From the NCBI GenBank assembly GCA_018402385.1, contig JAGYJA010000011.1, positions 1 to 64,000 of the forward strand: 64,000 nt of DNA. The letters run 5' to 3'. The number at the start of each line of letters is the position of its first letter. Positions within the stretch are counted from its first letter, which is position 1. A program made the translations under genes and the position numbers. Under the pieces are notes generated by a model. That model had not been told where the DNA came from. It did not search any database and was given only the letters and a program-made list of their open reading frames with translations. Of the stretch, positions 52,320 through 61,584 are shown in pieces. This stretch comes from Flavobacteriaceae bacterium. Lineage in GTDB: Bacteria > Bacteroidota > Bacteroidia > Flavobacteriales > Flavobacteriaceae.

Positions 52320-53981
52320 ATGAACAAATTATCCTTTTTAACTGTATTTTCAGTTTTATTTATTTTCGTTTCCTGTAAGGATTCTGAACAAGAAAAAGAA
52401 GTCTCACAGGAGTGGGACGTAAGTGTTGAACACCTTGAAAGACACATTAAAGAACTGTCATCAAACGCTTTTATGGGTAGAATGCCTATGACTGTGGGAG
52501 AAGAATTAACAGTAGCTTACCTAGAAAAAGAAATGAAAGAAATTGGAGTTGCTCCTGCTAATAATGGTTCTTACCTTCAAGATGTTTCGTTAATTACAGT
52601 AAATTCGGTTGCTGATGACGAAATAACTGTAACAGGAGGCAACAGTTCTCTTACATTAAAAAAAGGTGAAGATTTTGTAGCTTATTCACAACTCATTCAA
52701 GATGAAATAAAAGTTGAGGATGCCGAATTTGTATTTTGTGGTTTTGGTATCGTTGCCCCGGAATATGGCTGGAATGACTATGAAGGTATTGATATGACAG
52801 GAAAAATTGCGGTTGTAATGGTAAATGATCCCGGTTATTATCTTCAAGACGAAAATATGTTTACCGGCAACGCTATGACTTACTATGGTCGCTGGACCTA
52901 TAAATATGAAGAAGCTGCAAGACAAGGAGCTGCAGGAATTGTTATTATTCATGAGGATGCAGCAGCAGGTTACCCTTGGGGAGTTGTTCAAGGCTCTTGG
53001 TCTGGAGCCAAATCACAACTTGATATGCCTGAAGGTTCAGTGAATTTTGCACCTATGCAAGGATGGATAACATCAAATGTTGCACAACAACTTTTTGACC
53101 AAGCCGATAAAAATCAGGAAGAATTGTTTGAAAGTGCTAAAAGTGCCGATTTTACTCCAATACCTTTAGGTATCAAAACAAGTGTTACAATGAAAAACAC
53201 GTTTGAACGTGGAACTTCGCCAAACGTAATTGGTATCATCGAAGGTTCAGTAAGGCCTGATGAGTATATCATTTATACAGCTCACTGGGATCATTTGGGA
53301 GGTGAAGACCCTAATGATAGCAGCACAATTTATAACGGTGCAGTAGATAACGCAACAGGTACAGCCATGCTACTCGAAATTGCAAGAGCAGTAAAAGAAC
53401 GCGAAGAACCATTGGAAAGATCCATGGTATTCTTGTTTGTAACGGCTGAAGAACAAGGATTATTAGGTTCAGAATATTATGCTACAAACCCTGTATTTCC
53501 CACTAATAAAACTGTAGCAAATATGAACGTCGATGCCGTATTTCCTTATGGTCCAACAAATGATGTGCTCATAGTGGGTCACCATCAAAATGACTTAGCT
53601 GACTGGGCTGAAGATATTGTAGCCGGTCAAGACAGATACATCTTGCCAGACCAGGAAGCTGAAAAAGGATTTTATTACCGTTCAGATCATTTCAACCTTG
53701 CAAAAGTGGGTATTCCTGCAATGTATGCAAGTGGAGGTGCAGACTTAAGAGACGGTGGAAAAGAAGAAGGTAAAAGACTTCGTGCAGAATACAACCAAAA
53801 ATACTACCATAAACAAGGTGATGAGTATAACCCAGAGACTTGGAACATGGGAAGTATTGCCCAGGATGCTGAGTTTTATTTCAGACTGGGGGCTAAAATT
53901 GCTAACAGCCAAGACTGGCCAAAGTGGAGTGAAAACTCTGAATTTAGAGCTATAAGAGAAAAGGATTTGGAAAAAAAATAA
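52320..53981 (+). CDS. M28 family metallopeptidase lipoprotein
   Basis: A 553-residue lipoprotein (lipobox FVSC at about residue 20, then KDSEQEK). PA-like insert about 130-270; the M28 zinc-peptidase core follows with ligand motifs HWDHLGG (about 322), DNATGTAMLLEIA (about 341), AEEQGLLGSEYY (about 376), NVDAVFPYGP and RSDHFNLAKVGIPA (about 460). All five ligands appear intact. Likely an aminopeptidase or carboxypeptidase on the outer face of the membrane. Downstream of E1 but expressed from its own promoter. Confidence 0.92.
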   Translation: MNKLSFLTVFSVLFIFVSCKDSEQEKEVSQEWDVSVEHLERHIKELSSNAFMGRMPMTVGEELTVAYLEKEMKEIGVAPANNGSYLQDVSLITVNSVADDEITVTGGNSSLTLKKGEDFVAYSQLIQDEIKVEDAEFVFCGFGIVAPEYGWNDYEGIDMTGKIAVVMVNDPGYYLQDENMFTGNAMTYYGRWTYKYEEAARQGAAGIVIIHEDAAAGYPWGVVQGSWSGAKSQLDMPEGSVNFAPMQGWITSNVAQQLFDQADKNQEELFESAKSADFTPIPLGIKTSVTMKNTFERGTSPNVIGIIEGSVRPDEYIIYTAHWDHLGGEDPNDSSTIYNGAVDNATGTAMLLEIARAVKEREEPLERSMVFLFVTAEEQGLLGSEYYATNPVFPTNKTVANMNVDAVFPYGPTNDVLIVGHHQNDLADWAEDIVAGQDRYILPDQEAEKGFYYRSDHFNLAKVGIPAMYASGGADLRDGGKEEGKRLRAEYNQKYYHKQGDEYNPETWNMGSIAQDAEFYFRLGAKIANSQDWPKWSENSEFRAIREKDLEKK

Positions 53982-54085
53982 AAGCCAGTTCCTGTTTATT
54001 GGTTTCAAATGCTTAAAAATTAGGTTTGCATTTTAGGATCTAAAACTTCTTGTATATTGACTTTTAAAACTTAAATATTTTTATA

Positions 54086-55702
54086 ATGCATAGAGTACCA
54101 ACCTTATTTATTTTCCTTTTTACCTTTCATTTTGCTTTTGCACAATGGACAATAGATACTGATGTAAATACACTTGTGGCAGATTCACGCGGTGAAGACC
54201 TGCAGGCTATAGGCACCTCAGATGGTAAAACATTTGTCGTTTTTTGGAAAGTGGTTCCACCACCAACAAATTACGAATTGCGGGTACAACTTCTGGATGA
54301 AAACGGTGTCCAACAATTTGGACCAGACGGGATGTTAGTTAGTGATGCTATCCCAATGAGTACTTTTACAGTGATTAGGTCTACTACAATTGACGACAAT
54401 GATAATTTGTACATAGGTGTTACCGGCACTCAGAACTCAGATGCTTTTGCATTTAAAATGGATGTGGAGGGAAATCACTTATGGGGAGAAAATGGCGTTC
54501 AACTTGGAACAGGAAATGTGGTGAAAATATTACCACTTTCGACCGGTGAAGCCATTGTGAGTTGGTACCCCAGTCCACAGGCATTGTTGCAAAAACTGGA
54601 TGCTTCCGGTAATACAATGTGGGCAAACCCGGTAGCTGTCACAAGTGGTGGAAACAATACTTTAGCAGCTGAGCTATTTGAAATGTCCAATGGCGACTTT
54701 ACCTTGGTATTTCATCATTTGCTTGGGGGTATAAATTCGTTCTTATATGCACAACGTTATAACAGTGGTGGAGCCTCTCAATGGACAAGTTCAACACAGC
54801 TTTCAGATAGGGCAACAGCCTTCATCAGAAATTATAGCAAGGTACAAGACGGTGATGTTGTCTATTTGGGTTATTTTGCGTCTGTGGGTAATAGGTTTGA
54901 TTCTTATTTACAACGCTTGAATCCTGATGGCTCTTTACCCTGGGGAATTAACGGTTCAGATTTTGATATAAATGAAACCGACTATGAAACCGATACCAGT
55001 ATTGCTTTTGAACAGGGTTCAGATTATATTTGGTCTCTTTGTACATATACAAACAATACCCAAAACCTGAGTGGGGAATATGTACAGAAGTTTGATAAAT
55101 TGACTGGTGAACGACTTTTTACGGAAAATGCCAAGCAAATTTATCCACTTTCTAGCGAGCCAAATGTACATGCTGGTAATTTGCAACTCATCAATGACCA
55201 ACCATTCTTTTTAATAAAAAGCGGTTTGGATACCGGAGTGTCACCTGTTACTCTTCACTCTGTTTATCTGAATACAAACGGTGATTTTGCTTGGCCAGAA
55301 GAAACACGTGATGTGGCTACCTTTCAGGCAAATAAAAGCAGGATACACTTTACAAAACCTATAAATGGCCAATCTGTTGCTGTGTTTATCGAGCAGAAAA
55401 CAAGTGATACCGAGCCTAAAATTTATGCGCAAAATGCTGTTGAGGATGTTCTTTCAATAGCAGATTTTAATGGTTTTGACGTGAAATTTAACAACCCCTT
55501 GGGAAATATTTTGCAAGTGGAATCTTCTAAAGCTTTGAGAACTGTTTTGATTTTTGACCTTACCGGAAAGTTACTGTTTCAAAATACCCTGGATGGCGTT
55601 GATAATATACTTGTAAATGCTACCCAATGGAATAGGGGTGTTTATTTAATGCAACTGGAGACAATTGAAGGTAAAAAACAGACCTTTAAATTGTTGAAAT
55701 AA
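54086..55702 (+). CDS. T9SS-sorted secreted protein
   Basis: A 538-residue protein with a signal peptide (ending FAFAQ) and a C-terminal sorting domain of about 75 residues (FNNPLGNILQVESSKALR, then FDLTGKLLFQNTL, then WNRGVYLMQLETIEGK), the type A signal of type IX secretion. The body is repetitive beta-sheet with a LQKLDASGNTMWANPVAV-like unit and FDKLTGERLF; no enzymatic motif is recognised. It ends with a strong terminator. Function unknown, probably surface-attached. Confidence 0.85.
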   Translation: MHRVPTLFIFLFTFHFAFAQWTIDTDVNTLVADSRGEDLQAIGTSDGKTFVVFWKVVPPPTNYELRVQLLDENGVQQFGPDGMLVSDAIPMSTFTVIRSTTIDDNDNLYIGVTGTQNSDAFAFKMDVEGNHLWGENGVQLGTGNVVKILPLSTGEAIVSWYPSPQALLQKLDASGNTMWANPVAVTSGGNNTLAAELFEMSNGDFTLVFHHLLGGINSFLYAQRYNSGGASQWTSSTQLSDRATAFIRNYSKVQDGDVVYLGYFASVGNRFDSYLQRLNPDGSLPWGINGSDFDINETDYETDTSIAFEQGSDYIWSLCTYTNNTQNLSGEYVQKFDKLTGERLFTENAKQIYPLSSEPNVHAGNLQLINDQPFFLIKSGLDTGVSPVTLHSVYLNTNGDFAWPEETRDVATFQANKSRIHFTKPINGQSVAVFIEQKTSDTEPKIYAQNAVEDVLSIADFNGFDVKFNNPLGNILQVESSKALRTVLIFDLTGKLLFQNTLDGVDNILVNATQWNRGVYLMQLETIEGKKQTFKLLK

Positions 55703-55719
55703 TCTTATCAAAAAAAACT

Positions 55720-55743
55720 AAGGGGCTTTTAAGCCCCTTTTTT
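55720..55743 (+). terminator. Intrinsic terminator after the T9SS-sorted gene
   Basis: AAGGGGCTTTTAAGCCCCTT followed by a T-run: stem of about 8 bp with a tight loop. Confidence 0.92.
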
Positions 55744-55849
55744 AATTCCAATATAGAAAATATTAGAACAATTTATCAACTTTAAAGATATAATGAGCTT
55801 AAGTAAAAATAGGTTGTAATCATTAAAAAGTTGAAAATTTTATTAATAG

Positions 55850-55857
55850 TATATTTG
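55850..55857 (+). promoter_or_regulatory. -7 element before the TlpA-like gene
   Basis: TATATTTG, a perfect match, 15 bp before the ATG at 55872; implies a very short leader. Confidence 0.5.
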
Positions 55858-55871
55858 TAAAAAATGCTATT

Positions 55872-56981
55872 ATGAGAAAGCTTTCACTGATATTTATTAT
55901 AATTACCTTTATATTTTCTTGTGCCAAATCCACAAAAAATCATTCTCCTGAAGAAGTGTACCCTCAAACACTAAAAAGTCTCAATGAAGCTGAGACTTTT
56001 TATTTTGATGCTCAAATAGTTTTTGGAAATCAACGTGTGGTCAATCATACATACAAAATCCAAAGGGCAGGATATGAGCCTCACCTCAATTATTTTTTTT
56101 ATAAGGAAATGGATGAAGTGACACAAATCTATTACAAACTGGCATCGCTTGCTGTGGTAGAGGATCACAAAGAACGTATTACCATTTTTGATTACGGCAA
56201 TGACCGCTCCATTCCACGTTATCTTGAGGCTTATACACAGGATGAAGATAATTTGGTGACTGTGGGGGAGCTACTTGAAGAGCATAAAGAGTCATATACT
56301 TTTTTAGGCGAAAGCCAATTTCAGGACAAAACAATATTCAGCTATAAAATTGGAAACAGGGCAATCTGGATAGACGCTGAAACCAAAATGCCGGTACAGC
56401 TTGCTTTAAACCCCACATTTGACAATACGGGAAACCTCATAGGACAAACCCGGCTTTTTAACTACAGTAATATCGATTTTGACATAGCACTCACAGAAGA
56501 AAACTTTACTCATCAGGAAAAAGAAGGCTATGTCTCTTCTGTTTATGGAATGAAAGCAGAACCTCTTTTAAATTCACAGGCAAAAGACTGGACGCTCCAA
56601 GATTTAGATGGAAAACAGGTATCGCTTGCAGATTTTAAAGGACAAAACATGTTTATTGAAGCCTGGGTTTCCAGCTGTGATCATTGCATTGCATCAATTC
56701 CTAAAGTGAAACAGATTGAAAGTGAATTTGGAAATCAAATGAAAGTCATTACCATCAACTTTGATTATGATTTGGAAGAAACCAAAAAAGTCATCAAAGA
56801 ACACCAAATAGCTTATAAAGTATTATTGGGTAACTCACAGTTTGATAAAGACTATGATATTCGCTCTTTCCCATCCTATTATGTGATTGACAAAACCGGA
56901 AAAATTGTCTATACAAACAGAGGAGCTATTACCGGAGTAAAGGAAAAAGGACTTTTTGAAGCCCTGAAAGGACTAAAATAA
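55872..56981 (+). CDS. TlpA-like disulfide reductase lipoprotein
   Basis: A 369-residue lipoprotein (lipobox FSC at residue 17, then AKSTKN). N-terminal about 200 residues form a DUF4369-like or LolA/LppX-like beta sheet (DAQIVFGNQRVVNHTYKIQ). The C-terminal thioredoxin domain (about 230-369) has the redox motif SSCDHCI, so the CxxC is CDHC, and the cis-Pro RSFPSYYVID. Likely reduces periplasmic or surface disulfides. Next gene starts about 90 bp downstream with its own -7 element. Confidence 0.85.
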   Translation: MRKLSLIFIIITFIFSCAKSTKNHSPEEVYPQTLKSLNEAETFYFDAQIVFGNQRVVNHTYKIQRAGYEPHLNYFFYKEMDEVTQIYYKLASLAVVEDHKERITIFDYGNDRSIPRYLEAYTQDEDNLVTVGELLEEHKESYTFLGESQFQDKTIFSYKIGNRAIWIDAETKMPVQLALNPTFDNTGNLIGQTRLFNYSNIDFDIALTEENFTHQEKEGYVSSVYGMKAEPLLNSQAKDWTLQDLDGKQVSLADFKGQNMFIEAWVSSCDHCIASIPKVKQIESEFGNQMKVITINFDYDLEETKKVIKEHQIAYKVLLGNSQFDKDYDIRSFPSYYVIDKTGKIVYTNRGAITGVKEKGLFEALKGLK

Positions 56982-57038
56982 CCTAACATTAGTGATAAAG
57001 ATTTAACATTAATACTATTTAAAACAGTTCTAAATAAC

Positions 57039-57046
57039 TATATTTG
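57039..57046 (+). promoter_or_regulatory. -7 element for the iron-type ABC transporter
   Basis: TATATTTG, 26 bp before the ATG at 57073. Confidence 0.5.
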
Positions 57047-57072
57047 CACTCCAAATTAGAAATCTCAGCAGG

Positions 57073-58068
57073 ATGAATAAGATTGTCTTAGCACTTGTGG
57101 CTCTAGTGCTTTTTTCGTGTAAAAGTGAAACAAAAAAGGAAATATCAAATGAAGTCAATGTCTATACTCACAGACATTATGAATCAGATCAAAAGCTTTT
57201 TAAACTTTTTGAAGAACAAACAGGGATTAAGATAAATGTCATCAACGCCAGTGCAGATGAGTTGATTCAGAAGATGAGTCTTGAAGGCAGCAACTCTCCT
57301 GCAGATGTGTTGATTACCGTTGATGCCGGAAGGTTACATAGAGCTAAAACATCTGATTTATTACAGTCTATTTCATCAAAAACTTTAGATTCAATCATTC
57401 CTTCTCATTTAAAAGATGAAGATAACCATTGGTTTGCTTTGACAAAACGTGCTCGTGTTATCGCTTACGCGAAAGACAGAGTAAACCCGGGTGAGCTTTC
57501 AACATTTGAAGCCTTGACCGAAGAAAAATGGCAAAATAAACTACTCATCCGTTCATCTGGAAATATTTACAATCAATCGCTTTTGGCCTCAATAATAGCA
57601 AACCATGGAGAGGATTATGCCAAAGAATGGGTCACCGGAATTGTAAATAACATGGCAAGAACGCCTCGCGGAAATGACAGAGATCAAGTAAAAGCAGTTG
57701 CTGCAGGTGAGGGCGATTTGGCAATCGTAAATACTTACTACATTGGCTTGATGGAAAATTCAAGCAATCCTGAAGAAGTTCAGGTAACACAATCTATAGG
57801 GCTGTTTTTCCCTAACCAAGAAACCACAGGGACACACATCAATGTGAGTGGTGCAGGAGTGGCAAAATATGCTCCCAATAAAGAAAACGCCATTAAATTC
57901 ATTGAATTTTTAGTTTCTGAAGAAGCCCAAAGTGTTTTTGCACTTACTAATTATGAATATCCTGTAAATGAAAATGTCGAAGTTTCTGAAACTCTAAAAA
58001 CTGGGGCAAATTCAAGGAAGATAAAATCAACCTATCATTACTGGGTGATAACAATAAAAATGCTGTAA
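57073..58068 (+). CDS. Ferric-iron-type ABC substrate-binding lipoprotein (C terminus frameshifted)
   Basis: A FbpA-like solute-binding lipoprotein (lipobox FSC at residue 16). Conserved blocks VYTHRHYESDQKLFKLFEEQ (about 31-50), SPADVLITVDAGRLHRAK, LIRSSGNIYNQSLL and TGTHINVSGAGVAKYAPN. The Tyr-rich SSGNIYN and NTYYIG regions match Fe3+ ligands (YY). Near 58000 the frame is lost: this frame ends TYHYWVITIKML, but the next one reads WGKFKEDKINLSLLGDNNKN and AVILFDEGGWR to a stop at 58095-58097, the family's normal end. One A missing in CTAAAAACTGG explains it. The permease gene overlaps the true end. Confidence 0.85.
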   Translation: MNKIVLALVALVLFSCKSETKKEISNEVNVYTHRHYESDQKLFKLFEEQTGIKINVINASADELIQKMSLEGSNSPADVLITVDAGRLHRAKTSDLLQSISSKTLDSIIPSHLKDEDNHWFALTKRARVIAYAKDRVNPGELSTFEALTEEKWQNKLLIRSSGNIYNQSLLASIIANHGEDYAKEWVTGIVNNMARTPRGNDRDQVKAVAAGEGDLAIVNTYYIGLMENSSNPEEVQVTQSIGLFFPNQETTGTHINVSGAGVAKYAPNKENAIKFIEFLVSEEAQSVFALTNYEYPVNENVEVSETLKTGANSRKIKSTYHYWVITIKML

Positions 58069-58074
58069 TTCTAT

Positions 58075-59745
58075 TTGATGAGGGAGGCTGGAGATAAAGA
58101 AATATTTTCCATAAAAAACAGATTGCTACGACTGAAAAGGGACAGCAATCGCTGGTCTTTAATCACACTCTTTGTGGTGTTTTTAATTGCCCTGCCAATA
58201 CTCACCATTATATTTGAACTCTTTGAAGGACCCGGTGAATCTTGGGTACATATTGTCAAAAATCTTCTTGGGCAGTATGTTTCCAATTCAGTTTATCTTT
58301 TAGTTGTTTGTAGTATACTGGTATTGCTTTTTGGTGTGACAACATCCTGGCTTGTTTCCCGATATGAATTTCCTTTTAGAAAACAACTGGAATGGTTGCT
58401 CATTTTACCGCTTGCGATTCCTTCTTATATTGTGGCCTATGGGTATGCCGGTGCATTTGATTACGGCGGAAGCCTCGAGCTCATACAACGATATTTTGGC
58501 ATGGAATTTACACGTATTGATGTGATGAATCGTTTTGGGCTGGCTTTTGTATTGAGCATTTCACTTTTCCCTTATGTGTACGTTAGCACACGAGCCTTTT
58601 TCTTAAATCAGGCAAACAACTTGTTGGAAGCGTCTAGATTGCTTGGGGTGGGGGAGTTTCGCACATTTTTTAAATTAATTTTGCCACTTGCCAGGCCCGC
58701 TATTATTGCCGGGATGATTTTGGTTCTCATGGAAGTCCTCAATGATTATGGCGCGGCACAATACTTTGGTGTAAATACATTTACTACCGGAATTTTCAGG
58801 TCGTGGTTTTCACTGGAAGAGCCGGAAACTGCCATATATCTATCAGCTTTATTGCTGGTTTTGGTATTTGCTTTGATTCTTTTTGAAAAGTGGCAACGCA
58901 GAAAAATTCAATATACCAATGAAAGAACCAATACTGAGCGCATTTACCGAAAAACCACTTCAAAAAGGAAGCAGTTTCTCATATTTTGTATCGTCATCAC
59001 TCCGGTACTTTTTGGATTTTTTATTCCGGTGGCACAACTTATTTATTGGGCGATTTTGACTTATAGTTCGGTGTTTGACTATTCCTTTTTAATGCTTTCG
59101 TTGCAAACATTTGGTATTGCATTTTTAACGGCAACAGTTACGGTTGTTTTAGCCACCTTACTTATATTTTCGGCAAAATGGAATCGCATTGGGTTTATTA
59201 AAAACCTTTCAAGGTTGGGAGTACTCGGATATGCAATACCGGGAGCCGTTGTTGCCATTGGAATTATGATTCCCACTTTAGCACTTGACAGATGGCTGAT
59301 GGGCGTGGTTGCATCCCTTTCCGGGAACACGACTGGTTTTATCATTCATGGGACTTTGTTTGCGCTTGTTTATGCTTACGCCGTAAGATTTCTTGCAGTG
59401 GCATACAATCCCATAGAATCTACCACACTAAAAGTAAGCAATGCCATACCTGATGCTTCAAAAACTTTAGGCGTGGGCAATTTTAAAACATTTTTTAAAA
59501 TTGAATATCCACTCATAAAAACCGGATTGCTCAGTGCTTTTATACTGGTTTTTGTAGATGTCCTAAAAGAATTACCGTTAACACTTATTTTAAAACCATT
59601 CCAGGTAAATACACTTGCGGTGAGTGCCTTTGAATATGCCAGTGATGAACGGGTAATGGAGGCGGCAATTCCGTCGTTATTTATTATCTTTACGGCCGCT
59701 GTTCCTGTGATATTTTTGAATAAATTGCTTGTAAGTAAGGGGTAG
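58075..59745 (+). CDS. Ferric-iron-type ABC permease
   Basis: A 556-residue permease with about 12 transmembrane helices in two halves. The EAA loops are LGVGEFRTFFKLILPLARPA (about 200) and LGVGNFKTFFKIEYPLIKTG (about 465), as in FbpB/SfuB. The first codon is TTG at 58075 (or ATG at 58078), inside the end of the binding-protein gene, so translation is coupled. No ATPase (FbpC) gene follows, because the next gene is convergent; a shared ATPase elsewhere is likely (inference). Confidence 0.9.
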   Translation: MMREAGDKEIFSIKNRLLRLKRDSNRWSLITLFVVFLIALPILTIIFELFEGPGESWVHIVKNLLGQYVSNSVYLLVVCSILVLLFGVTTSWLVSRYEFPFRKQLEWLLILPLAIPSYIVAYGYAGAFDYGGSLELIQRYFGMEFTRIDVMNRFGLAFVLSISLFPYVYVSTRAFFLNQANNLLEASRLLGVGEFRTFFKLILPLARPAIIAGMILVLMEVLNDYGAAQYFGVNTFTTGIFRSWFSLEEPETAIYLSALLLVLVFALILFEKWQRRKIQYTNERTNTERIYRKTTSKRKQFLIFCIVITPVLFGFFIPVAQLIYWAILTYSSVFDYSFLMLSLQTFGIAFLTATVTVVLATLLIFSAKWNRIGFIKNLSRLGVLGYAIPGAVVAIGIMIPTLALDRWLMGVVASLSGNTTGFIIHGTLFALVYAYAVRFLAVAYNPIESTTLKVSNAIPDASKTLGVGNFKTFFKIEYPLIKTGLLSAFILVFVDVLKELPLTLILKPFQVNTLAVSAFEYASDERVMEAAIPSLFIIFTAAVPVIFLNKLLVSKG

Positions 59746-59759
59746 CAGCTTCCCTTTTT

Positions 59760-60836
59760 TTATTCATGTCGATTCAACCAAAGCTCTTGCAATACTTCAA
59801 TAGTTTTGGCTTTTCCTTCAACTAACAAACTACCATCAAAAGCATCAAAAAGCTGCCACACATCCTCTGTTTTGAGCGCACAACCCCAGGTATAATCCAG
59901 ATGCATAAAATGTAACTCGTCGTAAACAGGTTCTTTAATTAATTCAAATTCCGAATTGTAGTAACCTACTTTGCCGTTTTTCCAGACTTCAAAGGTTTCC
60001 GGGTTTCGGTGGCGTTTGATGTTGTCATATTTTGAAGGAATTGTTCCTGATACTTCGCTTTCACCCATAAAAAGTCCATATAACTTGCTCTTTTTATCCC
60101 TGCCTTTAAAGTAATAACCGTGTTCATCTAATGCAACCAACAAATCCACATTGTATTTTTTACGAATCTGTTCCATCATTTCCAGTTGGTCACTATTGAA
60201 ACCTGTTGCGGTGGGTAACTCATCCAGAGTATTGTATAAAAAATTTCGGCTTACATAGAATGAGGGTTCATTATATTCGCCGGGTTCGATAACACCCCAT
60301 TTTTCTCCAATCTTAACAGCTATTCTTTCGATAATTTCTACTTCATCCGAAAAATTATCACCAATGAGCGTATCAATTTTAGTGGCAAAAACAACTTCAT
60401 CAAAGGCCATTTTGCTTTCAATTATTTCGCTTTCAAAGTTGACCCAATAGGTTTGGTTTTTTCGTGTGGCTAAGGTCATATTTAAGCTTTCCTGTAGTTT
60501 TGTTGGAAATTGAAAGCTGTATTGTTTTCCTTTTTTTGGCATAACAATGCCGTTATTACCAGACCAATCATCTACATAAAGCACCCAATTCCCTTTTTTA
60601 CTTTTTAACCTAAATGGATAACTGGAAATTGAGTTGGGGTTGAATTCAATGGCAGTGGCTTTATGCTCTTTCAAAAACGCATTGATGATTTCGTCATCGG
60701 TTTCTCGGGTAATTTGATAGTGTTCTTCTGGATTGCCGTGGTAGAATTCTATTTGGGCGTGGGTGTTTGAGACAAGCAAAAAGAGTAATGAATAAAGTAC
60801 CAATTTGAATTTAATCTTTGTAAATGAATAGAACAT
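59760..60836 (-). CDS. Secreted protein, WG-repeat-like
   Basis: A 358-residue protein with a signal peptide (residues about 13-27, ending THAQ). No family is certain. The second half contains the motif KNGKVGYYNSEFELIKEPVY and KIGEKWGVIEP, similar to WG (KWGFID-type) repeats, and a central coiled stretch. Last gene of a minus-strand unit with the TonB-like and WG-repeat proteins, 42 bp after the TonB-like gene. Function unknown. Confidence 0.6.
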   Translation of the reverse strand: MFYSFTKIKFKLVLYSLLFLLVSNTHAQIEFYHGNPEEHYQITRETDDEIINAFLKEHKATAIEFNPNSISSYPFRLKSKKGNWVLYVDDWSGNNGIVMPKKGKQYSFQFPTKLQESLNMTLATRKNQTYWVNFESEIIESKMAFDEVVFATKIDTLIGDNFSDEVEIIERIAVKIGEKWGVIEPGEYNEPSFYVSRNFLYNTLDELPTATGFNSDQLEMMEQIRKKYNVDLLVALDEHGYYFKGRDKKSKLYGLFMGESEVSGTIPSKYDNIKRHRNPETFEVWKNGKVGYYNSEFELIKEPVYDELHFMHLDYTWGCALKTEDVWQLFDAFDGSLLVEGKAKTIEVLQELWLNRHE

Positions 60837-60878
60837 AAAACTGATATTAAGAATTAATTTTTATTAATATTGTAATAT

Positions 60879-61520
60879 TTAAAATTGAAAATTAATTGGT
60901 AAATAAAATGTGGATAATGTGGGCTTGCCCTCCTTAGTACCAGGTATAAACTTTGGAAAATTCTTAACTAAACGTATAGCTTCTTCATCACAACCATACC
61001 CAATACCTTTTACTATTTTAATGTCTGAAATGCTTCCATCCTTGTTTATCACAAAACCGATAATCACCCTTCCTTTAATATTTTTTTCAATGGCTTCGGT
61101 GGGATAATTGATATTTTCCCGTAAATAATTCGCCAAAGCTTCCTTGCCTCCGGGAAAATGGGGAGGTGTGGATTTCTTACTTTTTATTTTTTCGTCAACA
61201 ACGGCTATGTACCTTAGCATTTCATTGTAGCTGGGACTATTTTCGTTGGCCGACTCAAAATAGGTGTTCAAGTGTTTTTGCGCAGCAATAAAATCGTTTT
61301 GATTGATGAAGATTTTAACGAAAAGTGCTTCAATCTTTGGATTGGTGGCATTGAGATACTCCACCGTTTTGTTTAGATTTTCCAAAGCACTCGAGTTATT
61401 ACCTTCGCTATACTCTTCTTGGGCCTTTAAGAAATAGGATTGAGCCAGCACATCGTTGCTTTGGGCATTGATGGCTAAGCTAATGGTCAATGATAGAAGT
61501 AATGTCAATAGATTTTTCAT
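60879..61520 (-). CDS. TonB C-terminal domain protein with TPR-like N terminus
   Basis: The start is set at MKNLLTLLLSLTISLAINAQ (ATG at 61520), since the ORF's upstream Met gives no signal sequence. The N-terminal domain of about 110 residues is helical and TPR-like (LAQSYFLKAQEEYSEGNNSS, then FVKIFINQNDFIAAQKHLNT). The last about 85 residues are a TonB C-terminal domain (GRVIIGFVINKDGSISDIKI, GYGCDEEAIRLV). Unlike canonical TonB it has no N-terminal anchor or proline linker. The N-terminal domain is shared with the upstream gene. Likely periplasmic. Confidence 0.75.
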   Translation of the reverse strand: MKNLLTLLLSLTISLAINAQSNDVLAQSYFLKAQEEYSEGNNSSALENLNKTVEYLNATNPKIEALFVKIFINQNDFIAAQKHLNTYFESANENSPSYNEMLRYIAVVDEKIKSKKSTPPHFPGGKEALANYLRENINYPTEAIEKNIKGRVIIGFVINKDGSISDIKIVKGIGYGCDEEAIRLVKNFPKFIPGTKEGKPTLSTFYLPINFQF

Positions 61521-61584
61521 GTTATATTGCTTAATTGGATTTTTACTTTTTCTTAATAATGAGATACGAGTCACTATTGTTTGG

